Of a stretch of DNA of 64,000 nucleotides, positions 35,754-44,977 are shown piece by piece. The stretch spans positions 49,822 through 113,821 of the forward strand of contig JAFZNK010000300.1 in NCBI GenBank assembly GCA_017550965.1. The letters run 5' to 3'. Origin of the DNA: Thermoguttaceae bacterium (GTDB lineage: Bacteria > Planctomycetota > Planctomycetia > Pirellulales > Thermoguttaceae). The position numbers and the translations under genes are program-made. Within the stretch, counting starts at the first letter, position 1. Each line of letters begins with the position of its first letter. Below the pieces are notes generated by a model. The model saw only the letters and a list, made by a program, of their open reading frames with translations. It was not told the DNA's origin and did no database searches.

Positions 35754-36128
35754 TTTTATCCCGTCTGTTTATGGGGTCAGCAACACCAACAGAGCGACTA
35801 TTCTTGATTACATAATTTCAATAACGCCATACGTTTAAACAAGGTCTTATAACACAATAAAAACGTCCAGTCACGCATTGAAACGAGCTTTATTACGCCC
35901 ATATAAGACCTCGCCGCAAGAATATCAAAAACACAACTTTTGTCAATCAATTATTTTTTTAAGTTTACAATAAGACGCCCCATAACGTTTCGTTTCAGGG
36001 AATCGTGAGAGAGAAATCGAAACGCTCGCGGCATATTTATGAATTAGACGCGAAACCTTCTTAGGGGAAGAAGAACTTGATCCCCCTAAAAAGAACACAA
36101 AACGAAAAGCATTAAATAGTTGATCGTG
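35754..36128. other. AT-rich intergenic region upstream of bioD
   Basis: 375 bases without a supported gene, markedly AT-rich. It should hold the bioDA promoter. The only structured element I see is the BirA-like inverted repeat listed separately. Confidence 0.4.
35940..35970. promoter_or_regulatory. BirA-like operator candidate
   Basis: TTGTCAATC, 13 AT-rich bases, AGTTTACAA. The right arm matches the known bacterial BirA half-site (TTGTAAACC / GGTTTACAA) closely; the left arm matches 6 of 9. Spacing is slightly shorter than the usual 14-16. Position upstream of bioDA fits; the match could be chance in AT-rich DNA. Confidence 0.35.
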
Positions 36129-36983
36129 TCAATCGTTCAGCAAAGATAAAAAACTGCGATGAAGATCAGAATTAGCGGTCGCCAAAAGAGGTTGAACGGC
36201 AAGATCGAACGCTCTTCCGTCTGTATTAGTCGCAAGTCCGCCCGCCTCCAGAATTAACAACACGCCTGCGGCGACGTCCCAGGGATGCGCGCATTGACAA
36301 ATATTGCAGTCAAAGCGTCCGCAGGCGACGTAGGCGAGATTTAACGCCGTCGAACCGGTGCGACGCATCGACTGACAAACGGTGACGCAACGTTTAAACG
36401 CCAGATAATCGGGAGAATCGGGTTTCGTCCGCGTAGGAAACGAAATCGCCGTCAGCGCGTTTGTCGGACGCAACACCGCGCTTGTCTGGAGCCTGACTCC
36501 GTTTAAATAAGCGCCTTGTCCGCGCTGAGCTGTAAAAAGCTCGTTGGCGATCGGATCGTAAATCACAGCGCAGAGCAATTCATTGCCCCTTGCCAACGCA
36601 ATCGACGTGCAGAAAAACGGAACGCCGTGTACAAAATTCGTCGTGCCGTCAAGCGGATCGACAATCCAGGTAAACGGGAGGTCAATAGGCGCTTTGCTGC
36701 CGCATTCCGATTCTTTCAGCATCTTTTTATTGGAAACAGGGCTCGCAAGCGCGGCTCCAAACGACGGAGTCGCGCCCTGTGATTCTTCTCCCAGGAAATA
36801 ATGGTCGGGAAAAGCGGTCAGCAAAATCTCTTCGACACGCCGTTGCGACGCGACGTCCGCTTCCGTCACCAAATCGGCGGGGCTCTTTTCACGAAACCCG
36901 ACTTTGCCCAGTTTTTCCTTCAAAACAGCGCCCGCTTCCAACGCGGCAAAAGTCGCCTTCTCTAGATAATTTGAAGAATCCAT
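36129..36983 (-). CDS. Inositol monophosphatase family protein
   Basis: 284 residues, Mg2+-dependent phosphatase of the IMPase/SuhB/CysQ superfamily. Seen in order: the metal-site FLGEESQG, WIVDPLDGTTNFVHGVPFF, and CAHPWDVAAGVLLILEAGG. Between the first two motifs there is an extra segment of about 30 residues compared with E. coli SuhB. VDPLDGTTNFVHG favours inositol phosphatase over PAPS phosphatase, but the substrate is uncertain. The gene starts 30 bases downstream of the rnhA stop codon and is probably co-transcribed with it. Confidence 0.9.
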   Translation of the reverse strand: MDSSNYLEKATFAALEAGAVLKEKLGKVGFREKSPADLVTEADVASQRRVEEILLTAFPDHYFLGEESQGATPSFGAALASPVSNKKMLKESECGSKAPIDLPFTWIVDPLDGTTNFVHGVPFFCTSIALARGNELLCAVIYDPIANELFTAQRGQGAYLNGVRLQTSAVLRPTNALTAISFPTRTKPDSPDYLAFKRCVTVCQSMRRTGSTALNLAYVACGRFDCNICQCAHPWDVAAGVLLILEAGGLATNTDGRAFDLAVQPLLATANSDLHRSFLSLLND

Positions 36984-37012
36984 GTTATCAATAACGGAAC
37001 AACGAGGTTCAC

Positions 37013-37471
37013 TTATTTAAACTTATGCCATTCGGCGACTGCCATTTCGTCGCAACGTTCGTTTTCAGGATGGCCCGAATGCCCCTTAATCTTGGAAAAC
37101 TCGACTTCGTGTTCGGCGACAAGCTCGTCAAGACGCTTCCAAAGATCGACGTTCTTCACCTCGACCATTTTGGATCCTTCCTTGCGTTTCCAACCGTTAC
37201 GTTTCCACGATTTAATCCAGGAGGAAAGCCCGTTCAAAACATAAGCGCTGTCGCTGACAATTCGGACCGTCGTACTCCTCTTTAACGTCGAAAGTCCTTC
37301 GACAACCGCCTGCAATTCCATTCGGTTATTCGTCGTGTTCTCCGCTCCGCCGGAACGTTCCAATTCCTTACCGCTTGGAAGGTGTCGCATCACAAACGCC
37401 CAACCGCCAGGCCCCGGATTTCCGCTACACGCGCCGTCCGTGTATAAAACGACTTCGGGTTCGTCAGCCAT
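37013..37471 (-). CDS. rnhA: Ribonuclease HI
   Basis: 152 residues, normal length. Degrades the RNA strand of RNA:DNA hybrids. The four catalytic acids are visible: Asp in VLYTDGACSGNPGPGGW, Glu in NNRMELQAVVEGL, Asp in IVSDSAYVLNGLSSW, and Asp in NERCDEMAVAEW. The basic handle region is KSWKRNGWKRKEGSK. The catalytic His is in KGHSGHPENE. Upstream of the IMPase-family gene. Confidence 0.97.
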   Translation of the reverse strand: MADEPEVVLYTDGACSGNPGPGGWAFVMRHLPSGKELERSGGAENTTNNRMELQAVVEGLSTLKRSTTVRIVSDSAYVLNGLSSWIKSWKRNGWKRKEGSKMVEVKNVDLWKRLDELVAEHEVEFSKIKGHSGHPENERCDEMAVAEWHKFK

Positions 37472-37492
37472 GAAGTTCTCTCTTCTTCGTCG

Positions 37493-37531
37493 AACTAAAA
37501 AACAAACGTCTCCTCGTTAGGAGACGTTTTA
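37493..37531 (-). terminator. Terminator of the kinase gene
   Basis: AAACGTCTCC pairs perfectly with GGAGACGTTT around a 6-base loop; on the minus strand it is followed by GTTTTTTAG. It lies about 80 bases past the kinase stop codon. Confidence 0.8.
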
Positions 37532-37612
37532 AACAAAGCGCCGACGCTGATTCTACCGCCCCGTCGCGCTTTTACAAGACCCATTCTTTCAGAAACGCCG
37601 CATAAAAACGCC

Positions 37613-39505
37613 TCAAGTTCCGGGCCGTGGAGACGGAGGAGAACGACGTTCTTCGGTTCCCCTGTCTCTGGGAACGTCCCGACCAAATCCTCCTCGTCCT
37701 TCAAGTCCCATACCCGATCTGGGGCCGAAAGGTTGTTGATTGCCACGACGAATAAAACGGTTGAAAATCTCTAAAAACGCGGAATTCGCGCCGTATCGTT
37801 TTTGAAATAGCGCTTGCGTTTTTAAGAGAATCGCTTCAGACAATCCGTCGACGGGAGCCATTTCGTTCAATTCGGACAACGTCGCCATCGACGCGCCAAA
37901 ATCCCCGTTAAAAGCGGCGACCCACGCGAGACCAATGAGCCCGTACTGTTCGGAGCCAGGCCCCTGCGGAGCTTTTGTTAAAAGCGTTTTGAAAACGTCT
38001 TCCGCGTCCTTAACGTTCTTTTCCTCAACATAAGCGTACGCTAATTGTCGCAAGGCGTGCGTCGTCCAATACTCGTCGTCGGGGAAATACTCGCCGACGC
38101 TTTTCCATGCGTCGACAGTGCCCAACTGCAACGCAAAAACGTATTGTTCTTCGACAGTGTCGTAACGTTGGATAGTTAGAGGCGGTTCGGAGTCGCTCGC
38201 GGCGACGACGCGATTTCTCAAAAGAAGGATCGCGCCGCCGAATAAAAACGCCAGCCCCAAAACGCAACCGACGATTGCAAAACTTTTTCTCGACCAAAAC
38301 CGAGAATTCTCGCGAACGGTTTTATTAAGTTTAACGACGCTCGTCTGCCAATCAAGCGAAATGTTCGTCGTGTGAAGAGTTTGTTGAAAAACGCCGCGTT
38401 CGTCGTCTGTCTGGAAGAAAATAAAATCGCCGTCGTCCCCTGATTTCTCGCCGTTTTCCAGACCTGTTGAGTTTGAAACGGTCGAAACGCCGTTGGAGCC
38501 GCGGACGCCCCCGGCGTAGGAAGTAAGAGATTCAAAAGAACTCTCCGAATGAGAAACGTCGGCGTAATCGCGCCTGGCGGCGCGAAGTTCCGTCAACAAC
38601 GCGCCCATCGAATCAGGACGATCGTTCGGATTCTTTTCGAGCATACGGTGAACGAGTTTCGCCAACCCCTCCGGAACGTCGGGACGCAATTCCGTTATTG
38701 GACGGGGGCGTTCGTTGAGATGTTTTAACACGACGGCAAGAGGCGTCTCCCCATAAAAAGGAACCTTCCCCGTCAACATACGATAGGCGGTAACGCCGAG
38801 AGAATAGACGTCGCTCCGAAAATCAACCTTCTGACCACGAGCCTGTTCCGGACTCATATAGAGGGGCGTGCCCAACGCCACGCCGGTGCGCGTCAGCGTC
38901 GTCATCACCAGCGACGTTTCGCTTGAATCTGCAAAATGGACAAGTCCAAAATCGACGACCTTCAACACCCCGGAAAAATCAATCAACACGTTTTCAGGTT
39001 TGACGTCCCGGTGAACCAAATTCTCGTCGGAAGCGCGTTTTAAAGCGGAAGCGATTTGTTCCAAAGCGGAAAACGTCTGCATGATCGTCGCGGGGCCGTT
39101 GCGACGCAGATATTGCGCAAGACTCATCCCCCGCACATATTCCTGCGCGATAAAACGATAAGTTCTGGGACCGGATCCCGAGCGTCTTCCCTTGAACAAT
39201 CTCAAAGTTCTCGCGTCGCTTGAATCGACTAATTCCCCAACTTCGTAAATACGCACGATATTTGGGTGTTCCAGCCGAGCGGCGGCTCTCGCTTCCTGAA
39301 GAAAGCGCTTAACATACTTCTCGTCGCTTGCAAACTCGTCCTTCAGAATCTTCAAAGCGACAAGTCGGTTTAACGAAATCTGTTTGGCCAGGAAGACGTC
39401 GGACGTAGCGCCGCCGCCAACGCGGCGTTCAATATGATAATCGCCCAACGTCCGACCACATAACGAATCTCGTAAAGGATCGTTTTCGCTTGCTTGTTCT
39501 TCCAT
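37613..39505 (-). CDS. Membrane-anchored Ser/Thr protein kinase
   Basis: 630 residues. N-terminal Hanks-type kinase (about 20-310): Gly loop RVGGGATSDVFLAK, Lys in LVALKILKDEF, HRDVKPENVLIDFSG, DFGLVHF and GTPLYMSPEQARGQ, so all catalytic residues are present. After a linker there is one membrane helix (about 405-427, VGCVLGLAFLFGGAILLL). The external part of about 200 residues has helical TPR-like character (LRQLAYAYVEEKNVKDAEDV) and a Gly/Arg/Pro-rich tail. This is the PknB-like layout common in planctomycetes. The start is the ATG at 39505; an upstream TTG would add four residues. The target is unknown. Confidence 0.92.
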   Translation of the reverse strand: MEEQASENDPLRDSLCGRTLGDYHIERRVGGGATSDVFLAKQISLNRLVALKILKDEFASDEKYVKRFLQEARAAARLEHPNIVRIYEVGELVDSSDARTLRLFKGRRSGSGPRTYRFIAQEYVRGMSLAQYLRRNGPATIMQTFSALEQIASALKRASDENLVHRDVKPENVLIDFSGVLKVVDFGLVHFADSSETSLVMTTLTRTGVALGTPLYMSPEQARGQKVDFRSDVYSLGVTAYRMLTGKVPFYGETPLAVVLKHLNERPRPITELRPDVPEGLAKLVHRMLEKNPNDRPDSMGALLTELRAARRDYADVSHSESSFESLTSYAGGVRGSNGVSTVSNSTGLENGEKSGDDGDFIFFQTDDERGVFQQTLHTTNISLDWQTSVVKLNKTVRENSRFWSRKSFAIVGCVLGLAFLFGGAILLLRNRVVAASDSEPPLTIQRYDTVEEQYVFALQLGTVDAWKSVGEYFPDDEYWTTHALRQLAYAYVEEKNVKDAEDVFKTLLTKAPQGPGSEQYGLIGLAWVAAFNGDFGASMATLSELNEMAPVDGLSEAILLKTQALFQKRYGANSAFLEIFNRFIRRGNQQPFGPRSGMGLEGRGGFGRDVPRDRGTEERRSPPSPRPGT

Positions 39506-39596
39506 CGTCCGTCCCAAAATCTAACGTTGTTAATCGAGACGTCCTACGACGACTCTTATAGTAGATTAGACGCGTTTATGTCGTAAAAGGCGTCGG

Positions 39597-40541
39597 TTAA
39601 AACGTAAGTTTAACGAGTCCGTCCTTGGAGACAAAATTCTGCTTAATCCCCATTTCTTCTATCCAGGCGCGCGTTTCCAGAGTCTTCCAGGGACCGGAAT
39701 TCGGCCCCTTTCCTCCTTGATTGTTCTCCCAAAGCCAGTCGGGAGTCGGCCATAAACACACGCTCGGATCAACAAGTTCATAGAACTCGCGATTCACGCC
39801 CTGCTGGCCATGATGCGCCATTTGGACGAAATCACAGTCAAGCGTTTCTTTACCTTGCAATTTCGCAAGTCGTTCTCCCGCTTCCTTGCCAAGATCGCCG
39901 AGAATCAAGATTGATTTTCCACCGACGTCGATTCGAAAACAAATCGAGGAATTATTGATGCAATTCATCGTCAGCGACTGGTCGTAATCGTTCAGACATC
40001 TGATCGTGGTCGAGCCAAATTGAAAAACTTCGTCGACATTAGGAGCGCGTATTTCGCCCTTATAGCCGTTGAGTTCGTCGAAAATACGAGCCGCCCAGGA
40101 ACTCTTTTCGTATTCGAGAAGCCAGTTCAGTTCGGGAAAATTACGATAGACGGATCTTATCTCAATGGCGTCGGACATACGCGTAATTATTTCGCCAATC
40201 GCGCCGCAATGATCAAAGTGAGCGTGAGTCAGAAACCAGGCGTCGACCTTTCCTCCGCACTCGCGTTTTATCAGATCGACAAGGTAAGGAGCTTCTTTAT
40301 CCCAACCGCCGTCAAACACTACCGTTTGCCCGTTGTCCGCGCGATAAACATAGCCCATCATCTGCGAGGGTTGCTGGCGCGGAATTTGCCAAAGCGTTCC
40401 TTTGGGAGAGCTCGGATCGTCCGAAAAAGACGTTTCAATGACGTTTTCAACAGGTTTATATTCCGTCTTTGCCCACACTAACCCGGACTTTAGCGCAAAG
40501 GGAGCCAAAATGCCAAGAGATAAAAATGTTCGACGATCCAT
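39597..40541 (-). CDS. Tat-exported metallo-beta-lactamase-fold protein, copy A
   Basis: 314 residues. N-terminus MDRRTFLSLGILAPFALKSG is a twin-arginine export signal (RRxFL). The MBL metal motif is LTHAHFDHCGAIGEI, with later ligands in LILGDLGKEAGERL and MAHHGQQGVNREFY. The AHHGQ segment resembles the MBL part of ComEC/Rec2. A hydrolase acting in the periplasm is expected; the substrate is unknown. It is a tandem paralogue of the gene 79 bases upstream. Confidence 0.8.
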   Translation of the reverse strand: MDRRTFLSLGILAPFALKSGLVWAKTEYKPVENVIETSFSDDPSSPKGTLWQIPRQQPSQMMGYVYRADNGQTVVFDGGWDKEAPYLVDLIKRECGGKVDAWFLTHAHFDHCGAIGEIITRMSDAIEIRSVYRNFPELNWLLEYEKSSWAARIFDELNGYKGEIRAPNVDEVFQFGSTTIRCLNDYDQSLTMNCINNSSICFRIDVGGKSILILGDLGKEAGERLAKLQGKETLDCDFVQMAHHGQQGVNREFYELVDPSVCLWPTPDWLWENNQGGKGPNSGPWKTLETRAWIEEMGIKQNFVSKDGLVKLTF

Positions 40542-40557
40542 AACGCGTATCCTTATG

Positions 40558-40594
40558 ATAAAGTCAGCCGCGACAATTGGTCGCGGCTGACTTA
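40558..40594 (-). terminator. Long hairpin between the two MBL genes
   Basis: AAGTCAGCCGCGAC (40561-40574) pairs perfectly with GTCGCGGCTGACTT (40580-40593). On the minus strand TTTATC follows. It is probably a terminator or mRNA-stabilising hairpin that separates expression of the two paralogues. Confidence 0.6.
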
Positions 40595-40620
40595 CTACGA
40601 GTCTAATTGACGACTATTAC

Positions 40621-41574
40621 TCAGAACAGAATTTTAATGAGCCCGTCTTTCATAACGAAATGTTGTTCGGCAAGCAGTTCGTCCATCCAGGCGCGCGTCT
40701 TGAGCGTCGCCCAGGGTCCGGAACCGTATCCTTTGCCGGAATCGACGTGCCAAAGCCATTTAGGCGTCGGCCACAAGCACACGGACGGCTTAACGATCTC
40801 ATAGAATTCGCGATTAACGCCGTTTTGTCCATGATGAGCCATCTGGCAAAAATCGCAATTGAGAACGTCCGCGCCTTGCATTTCAACAAGTCGTTTGCCT
40901 CCTTCAACGCCAAGATCGCCAAGTATAAGGATCGACTTGCCGGCGACGTCGAGGCGGAAACAAATTGAAGAATTATTGATCGAATTCATCGTCAGGCTCG
41001 TATCGAAATCGTTCAGGCATTTGATCGTTAAAGGACCAAATTCGAAAATTTCGTTAACTTTCGGAGCGCGACTGGGGCCTTTGAAATGGGAAAGTCCCTC
41101 GAAGATAAAGTCCGTTTCTCCAACCGAGCCCTTTTCGGTTTCATCAAGCCATTCTTTTGACGGGAAGTTGTAATAGACGTTCGCAATCTCAATATCATCC
41201 TGATATTTTTTGCAAATCTCAGCAAGCGCGTAGCAGTGATCAGAATGCGCGTGGGTCAAAAACCATGCGTCAACTTTGCCGCCGCATTCGGTTTTAATCA
41301 GATCAATAAGGTAAGGAGCGTCTTTGTCCCAACCTCCGTCAAACACCACGGTTTGTCCCGTGCAAGTGCGCATGACATACCCCATCTTTTGAGGGGTGTT
41401 CACGTCGGGAAGTTGCCACATAATCATTTTCGGAGCGTCCGGATCCTCGGCAAACGACGCGACAATTGAAGGATCCTTGGCGGTGTAGTCAACGCCGACT
41501 TCAGCGCGGACGACGCCGGATTTCAACGCAAAGGGCGCGACAAGACCTAACGATAAAAAAGCTCTACGATCCAT
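40621..41574 (-). CDS. Tat-exported metallo-beta-lactamase-fold protein, copy B
   Basis: 317 residues, similar throughout to copy A. Shared blocks include MDRRAFLSLG, KMGYVMRTCTGQTVVFDGGW, LTHAHSDHCYALAEI, LNDFDTSLTMNSINNSSICF and MAHHGQNGVNREFYEI. The Tat signal and metal ligands are intact. The copies differ after the HxHxDH motif and at the C-terminus. As upstream gene it probably leads the transcript. The intergenic 41575-41730 shows no gene. Confidence 0.8.
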   Translation of the reverse strand: MDRRAFLSLGLVAPFALKSGVVRAEVGVDYTAKDPSIVASFAEDPDAPKMIMWQLPDVNTPQKMGYVMRTCTGQTVVFDGGWDKDAPYLIDLIKTECGGKVDAWFLTHAHSDHCYALAEICKKYQDDIEIANVYYNFPSKEWLDETEKGSVGETDFIFEGLSHFKGPSRAPKVNEIFEFGPLTIKCLNDFDTSLTMNSINNSSICFRLDVAGKSILILGDLGVEGGKRLVEMQGADVLNCDFCQMAHHGQNGVNREFYEIVKPSVCLWPTPKWLWHVDSGKGYGSGPWATLKTRAWMDELLAEQHFVMKDGLIKILF

Positions 41575-41730
41575 TTATCAATCCTCTCTTACCTGAAAAA
41601 CAAAAAACGCTAATTCAACAACGCGGTCGCCAAGCCGGAATTTCCGCGCTTCGAGCGCTCATATTATAACAAAAAGCGAACAAAAAAACTTCGTTCGTAT
41701 CAAAAAATAAGAACAAGCTTCAAACGACGT

Positions 41731-43809
41731 TCATTTCCAGTCGCGCCAAACGGGAGCCGGCGCGCCTAAAGCGGCGGCGACGGCGCTAATGGTCGCCGCT
41801 TCTTTCTCAACAATTACCCCGTCGGCGGCAACGCATCTGTACAGAGCTTGAAGAACTTTCTGCTTGACCAAAGGAGCCGATAGAGACAAAACGTTTAACG
41901 CGCGACTAAAGGCCGTCAACGTGCACTCGCTCTTCGGAACAAGAGATACGGCGACGTCGATCGACTTGATTCCCAATTGAAAGGCCTCGACCTCGTCTCC
42001 TGGACGAAGCGCGCCCTCGTACGCTATATACGATAGGACAAGCGCAAAAGGAGGAAGGATCGATTCGAACGACGAATACCGAATCTTTGGTTCGCGCGAC
42101 AAACGGAAATAAAGGTCAAGTTCTCGAACGACCAACGCCTGCAGCGTGTATTCGAAAAGATCAAGGACGTCGTCCGTCTGGCAGAGCTTGACGGTTATCG
42201 CGCGAAAACGTTGATACTCTTCCAAACTCATCGTTTTCAACAGCGGAATCGCCTTACGAGCCAAAACGAGACGCGTCGCGTCGCCCAACGCTTCCACGGC
42301 TTTCCAGGCAAAATCCAACTTCTCCTTCAAAAGAGGATCTTCCGTCTGCTCAATAATATCGCGTTGCAAACGAGCCTCGCCGACGCCGTTTCCACGCAAA
42401 ACGGCGTAAAGCGTCGCTCGAGCCGAAAGGGAATCTTCAAGAAAGCGGTCCCAAATCGCCGGAACGCTCTCCAAAATTGCAGACTCGACGACGACTTTGC
42501 CTCCAGTGACGGAATCGAACGGCTTAATAACGTCCTCAAAAGCGGAGCCGTAAAGTTCTTCGCGAGTGAAACCAATGGAACCGGACGCGCCCGGAATCGA
42601 AACGTCCGGGGAGACGTTCGTCTCAACGCTCTGACCGACGTCCCCGGTAAATTGCGAATACGCGGCGTTTTCAACGGCGTTTTTAATTCTGACCAGGGAT
42701 TCGGGGACAACCGGGGCGTCAGGCCCTTCCGACAAGGAAGCCCAGACGTTTTTCTCAACGCGCGTGGGAAAGACCCCGTCAAAATCAGGATCGATTGCGC
42801 GTATTCTTTGCACAAGAGGCGGATGCGTCTGAAAAAGAGACTGTAAGAATCCAGTCTTAAACACGCTCCCAAAAAACAGGTGAGACGCCTCTACTGAAGC
42901 CGAGTTGGCAATATGCGACCCTAAATTAGGACAGCCGATTTTCTTGAGCGCGCCGGCAATTCCGTTAGGATTTCGCGTAAACTGAACGGCGGAAGCGTCC
43001 GCAAGATATTCGCGTTGGCGCGAAATGGCGGCGCGAATAAGATTGCCAAAAACAGTCCCAACGTATCCTATTAAAAAGAGAGCTCCGCTAAAAAGCAAAA
43101 TCGCCAATAAAATCGTCAGTCCGCCGCCGCTGTCTTTGTTTTCACTGCTGGAACGCGAAGTTTGGACGCGAAAAGGAACTTGTATGGCGGTTCGAAATAT
43201 TAACGCGGCGATCAACGCTATCAATTCCAATCCGAACAGATATCCGATTATTTTTGTGTTAATGTTGACGTCGTTATTGACAATATGACTAAACTCATGC
43301 GCAATAACGCCTTGTAATTCGTCGCGCGTTAAATAATCCATCGCTCCCGCCGTTACGCATACGGCGGCGTTTTCTGGACTTGTGCCAATCGCGCAGGCGT
43401 TGATACTTGGCTCGCCTCGCATTATATAAACACGAGGAACCGGACATCCTGAAGCAAGCGCAATTTCCTCTACGACGTTATATAAACGACGTTCGCGAGG
43501 GGAATTATCGCCGCGTCGAATCAGCTGACCGCCCAAAGAAACGGCGATCCCGTCAGGCCCGGTTTTCTTCAACGACGCAATTCGAAAAAGCGAAACGAAA
43601 AGGATAAAACAGGAAACGGTTAAAAAGTCAACGGCGAAGAGTTCCAGGTCAAACAGTTCGACCCGATAATCGACCTGTTTTGAAGCGGCCACAAAAAAAG
43701 CGACAAGAAAATGGATAAGAAGAGCCGTCGATAAAAGCCCTAAAATAAAAAGAAACACCAGCCAGACGGTCTTAGAACGAGCTTTATCCTGTCTCTGAAA
43801 AAAGTCCAT
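41731..43809 (-). CDS. M48-family membrane metalloprotease with TerB-like tail
   Basis: 692 residues. Two N-terminal membrane helices (about 15-40 and 52-75) precede the protease domain. GVIAHEFSHIVNND supplies the HExxH zinc site near residue 172, two further helices follow, and REYLADASAVQFTRNP gives the third ligand near 266. This matches HtpX-type M48 proteases that remove damaged membrane proteins. Unlike HtpX (about 290 residues) there are about 350 further residues. The last 40 (YRCVAADGVIVEKEAATISA) resemble a TerB-like helical repeat. The upstream neighbour is LemA, the usual partner of this protease type. Confidence 0.87.
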   Translation of the reverse strand: MDFFQRQDKARSKTVWLVFLFILGLLSTALLIHFLVAFFVAASKQVDYRVELFDLELFAVDFLTVSCFILFVSLFRIASLKKTGPDGIAVSLGGQLIRRGDNSPRERRLYNVVEEIALASGCPVPRVYIMRGEPSINACAIGTSPENAAVCVTAGAMDYLTRDELQGVIAHEFSHIVNNDVNINTKIIGYLFGLELIALIAALIFRTAIQVPFRVQTSRSSSENKDSGGGLTILLAILLFSGALFLIGYVGTVFGNLIRAAISRQREYLADASAVQFTRNPNGIAGALKKIGCPNLGSHIANSASVEASHLFFGSVFKTGFLQSLFQTHPPLVQRIRAIDPDFDGVFPTRVEKNVWASLSEGPDAPVVPESLVRIKNAVENAAYSQFTGDVGQSVETNVSPDVSIPGASGSIGFTREELYGSAFEDVIKPFDSVTGGKVVVESAILESVPAIWDRFLEDSLSARATLYAVLRGNGVGEARLQRDIIEQTEDPLLKEKLDFAWKAVEALGDATRLVLARKAIPLLKTMSLEEYQRFRAITVKLCQTDDVLDLFEYTLQALVVRELDLYFRLSREPKIRYSSFESILPPFALVLSYIAYEGALRPGDEVEAFQLGIKSIDVAVSLVPKSECTLTAFSRALNVLSLSAPLVKQKVLQALYRCVAADGVIVEKEAATISAVAAALGAPAPVWRDWK

Positions 43810-43912
43810 TGTCCTGATTTTCTTTATCGAATCGAAACAGGCCCGAAAGCCGTCGTATAAAACGTTGCCTTCGGGCGATATTCAATTAACTTAAACGCTA
43901 TAAACCAACGGT

Positions 43913-44521
43913 TCAAAAAGATACTTTAGGAGCTTCGCGTTGCGTAACGTCGGATATTTCGAAAAGCGTCGCTTCGCCAAAATTGAAGATTCCGGCGATA
44001 ATGTTCGACGGAAACAGTTCGCGCTTCGTATTGTACGTCATGACGCAATCGTTGTATGCCTGACGAGCAAAGCTGATTTTATTCTCCGTGGAAGTAAGCT
44101 CCTCCTGAAGCGCCAACATATTCTCGTTCGCTTTTAAATCAGGATAAGCTTCGCAAACGACAAGAAGACGGCCAAGCGCGCCGGTCAACGCGCCTTCGGC
44201 AGAGTTGAGTTGTTCCATCGAAGCGCGTTCGCCGGGATTAGCCGCCGCTTGCTGATTAGCGCCCACGGCGGCGCCTCGCGCGCGAACAACCGCCTCCAAC
44301 GTCTCCGATTCGTGCTTTAAATACCCCTTCACCGTTTCGACAAGATTAGGAATTAAATCGTAACGGCGCTTGAGTTGAACGTCGATTTGAGCAAAAGCGT
44401 TCTTATAACGATTTCTCAACTTCACCAGGCCGTTGTAAACGCCGACGCCCCAAAAGAAAAAGGCCCCGCCGAAAACAAGAACGCAAATAACTAAGACGCC
44501 TACGCCCGCAATACCAGCCAT
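43913..44521 (-). CDS. lemA: LemA family protein
   Basis: 202 residues. One N-terminal membrane helix (about 8-30), then the long helical LemA domain: YNGLVKLRNRYKNAFAQIDV, LKRRYDLIPNLVETVKGYL, LEAVVRARGAAV, and YNDCVMTYNTKRELFPSNII. LemA proteins are commonly encoded with M48 proteases, as here (103 bases apart). Start chosen at the ATG at 44521 because AAGGAG precedes it by six bases; a longer frame to 44563 has no support. Confidence 0.92.
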   Translation of the reverse strand: MAGIAGVGVLVICVLVFGGAFFFWGVGVYNGLVKLRNRYKNAFAQIDVQLKRRYDLIPNLVETVKGYLKHESETLEAVVRARGAAVGANQQAAANPGERASMEQLNSAEGALTGALGRLLVVCEAYPDLKANENMLALQEELTSTENKISFARQAYNDCVMTYNTKRELFPSNIIAGIFNFGEATLFEISDVTQREAPKVSF

Positions 44522-44665
44522 CTCTAACTCCTTAACAACGCTCGCTTGTTTAAAGATAATCAAAACGTCTCACAACATTCGTCGCCTAAGCGACCCGACG
44601 GTATTATAGCGCCAGACGTCTTTCGTTTCAAGTATTTTGGCCGTCTATTGAAACGCAGTTAACAG

Positions 44666-44693
44666 TTGACGAAAAGAGCGACGCCTGTATACT
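44666..44693 (+). promoter_or_regulatory. Sigma70-type promoter of the riboswitch transcript
   Basis: TTGACG, 16-base spacer, TATACT. Start of transcription is expected near 44700, about 35 bases before the first riboswitch stem. Confidence 0.75.
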
Positions 44694-44734
44694 GAACGCG
44701 CGGCTTTCTCAAAAGAAAGTCGAAGCTTTTTGAG

Positions 44735-44977
44735 GACGTGGGCGGCTCGTCTCTCCTCGATTAACGTTTAAGAGGAATAAGACGGCATAACAGGGAAACC
44801 GGTGCAAATTCCGGTACGGTCCTCGCCGCTGTAGACGAAGAAAAGAACCGCCTTTTCAGTCTGTTTCGAGACGATTTCAGACAAAGCGATTGTCTGAAAA
44901 GAAGTCAATCATTGACGCGTCGTCGCGTTGAGAAGATTGAAACAGATATTTCGTGAGTCAGAAGACCTTCCCACGTC
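44735..44977 (+). ncRNA. Cobalamin (B12) riboswitch
   Basis: P1 is GACGTGGG (44735-44742) pairing with CCCACGTC (44970-44977). The conserved core AGGGAAACCGGTGCAAATTC and the following CCGGTACGG lie at 44792-44819, then TCCTCGCCGCTGTAG. The B12 box reads AGTCAGAAGACCTTCC at 44956-44971 (family consensus AGYCAGGAGACCTGCC). An insert between core and box folds locally. Past P1, AGATTGT-TCGG-ACAATCT (44982-44999) forms a hairpin without a T-run, so control may act on translation or through a different platform. The next gene, 177 bases on, is a DUF1559 protein rather than a known B12 gene. Confidence 0.9.

Noticed and set aside
43841..43876. GCCCGAAAGC/GCCTTCGGGC hairpin between lemA and the M48 gene, considered as a terminator
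   Set aside because: Mismatched stem and no T-run; the pair is probably one transcript.
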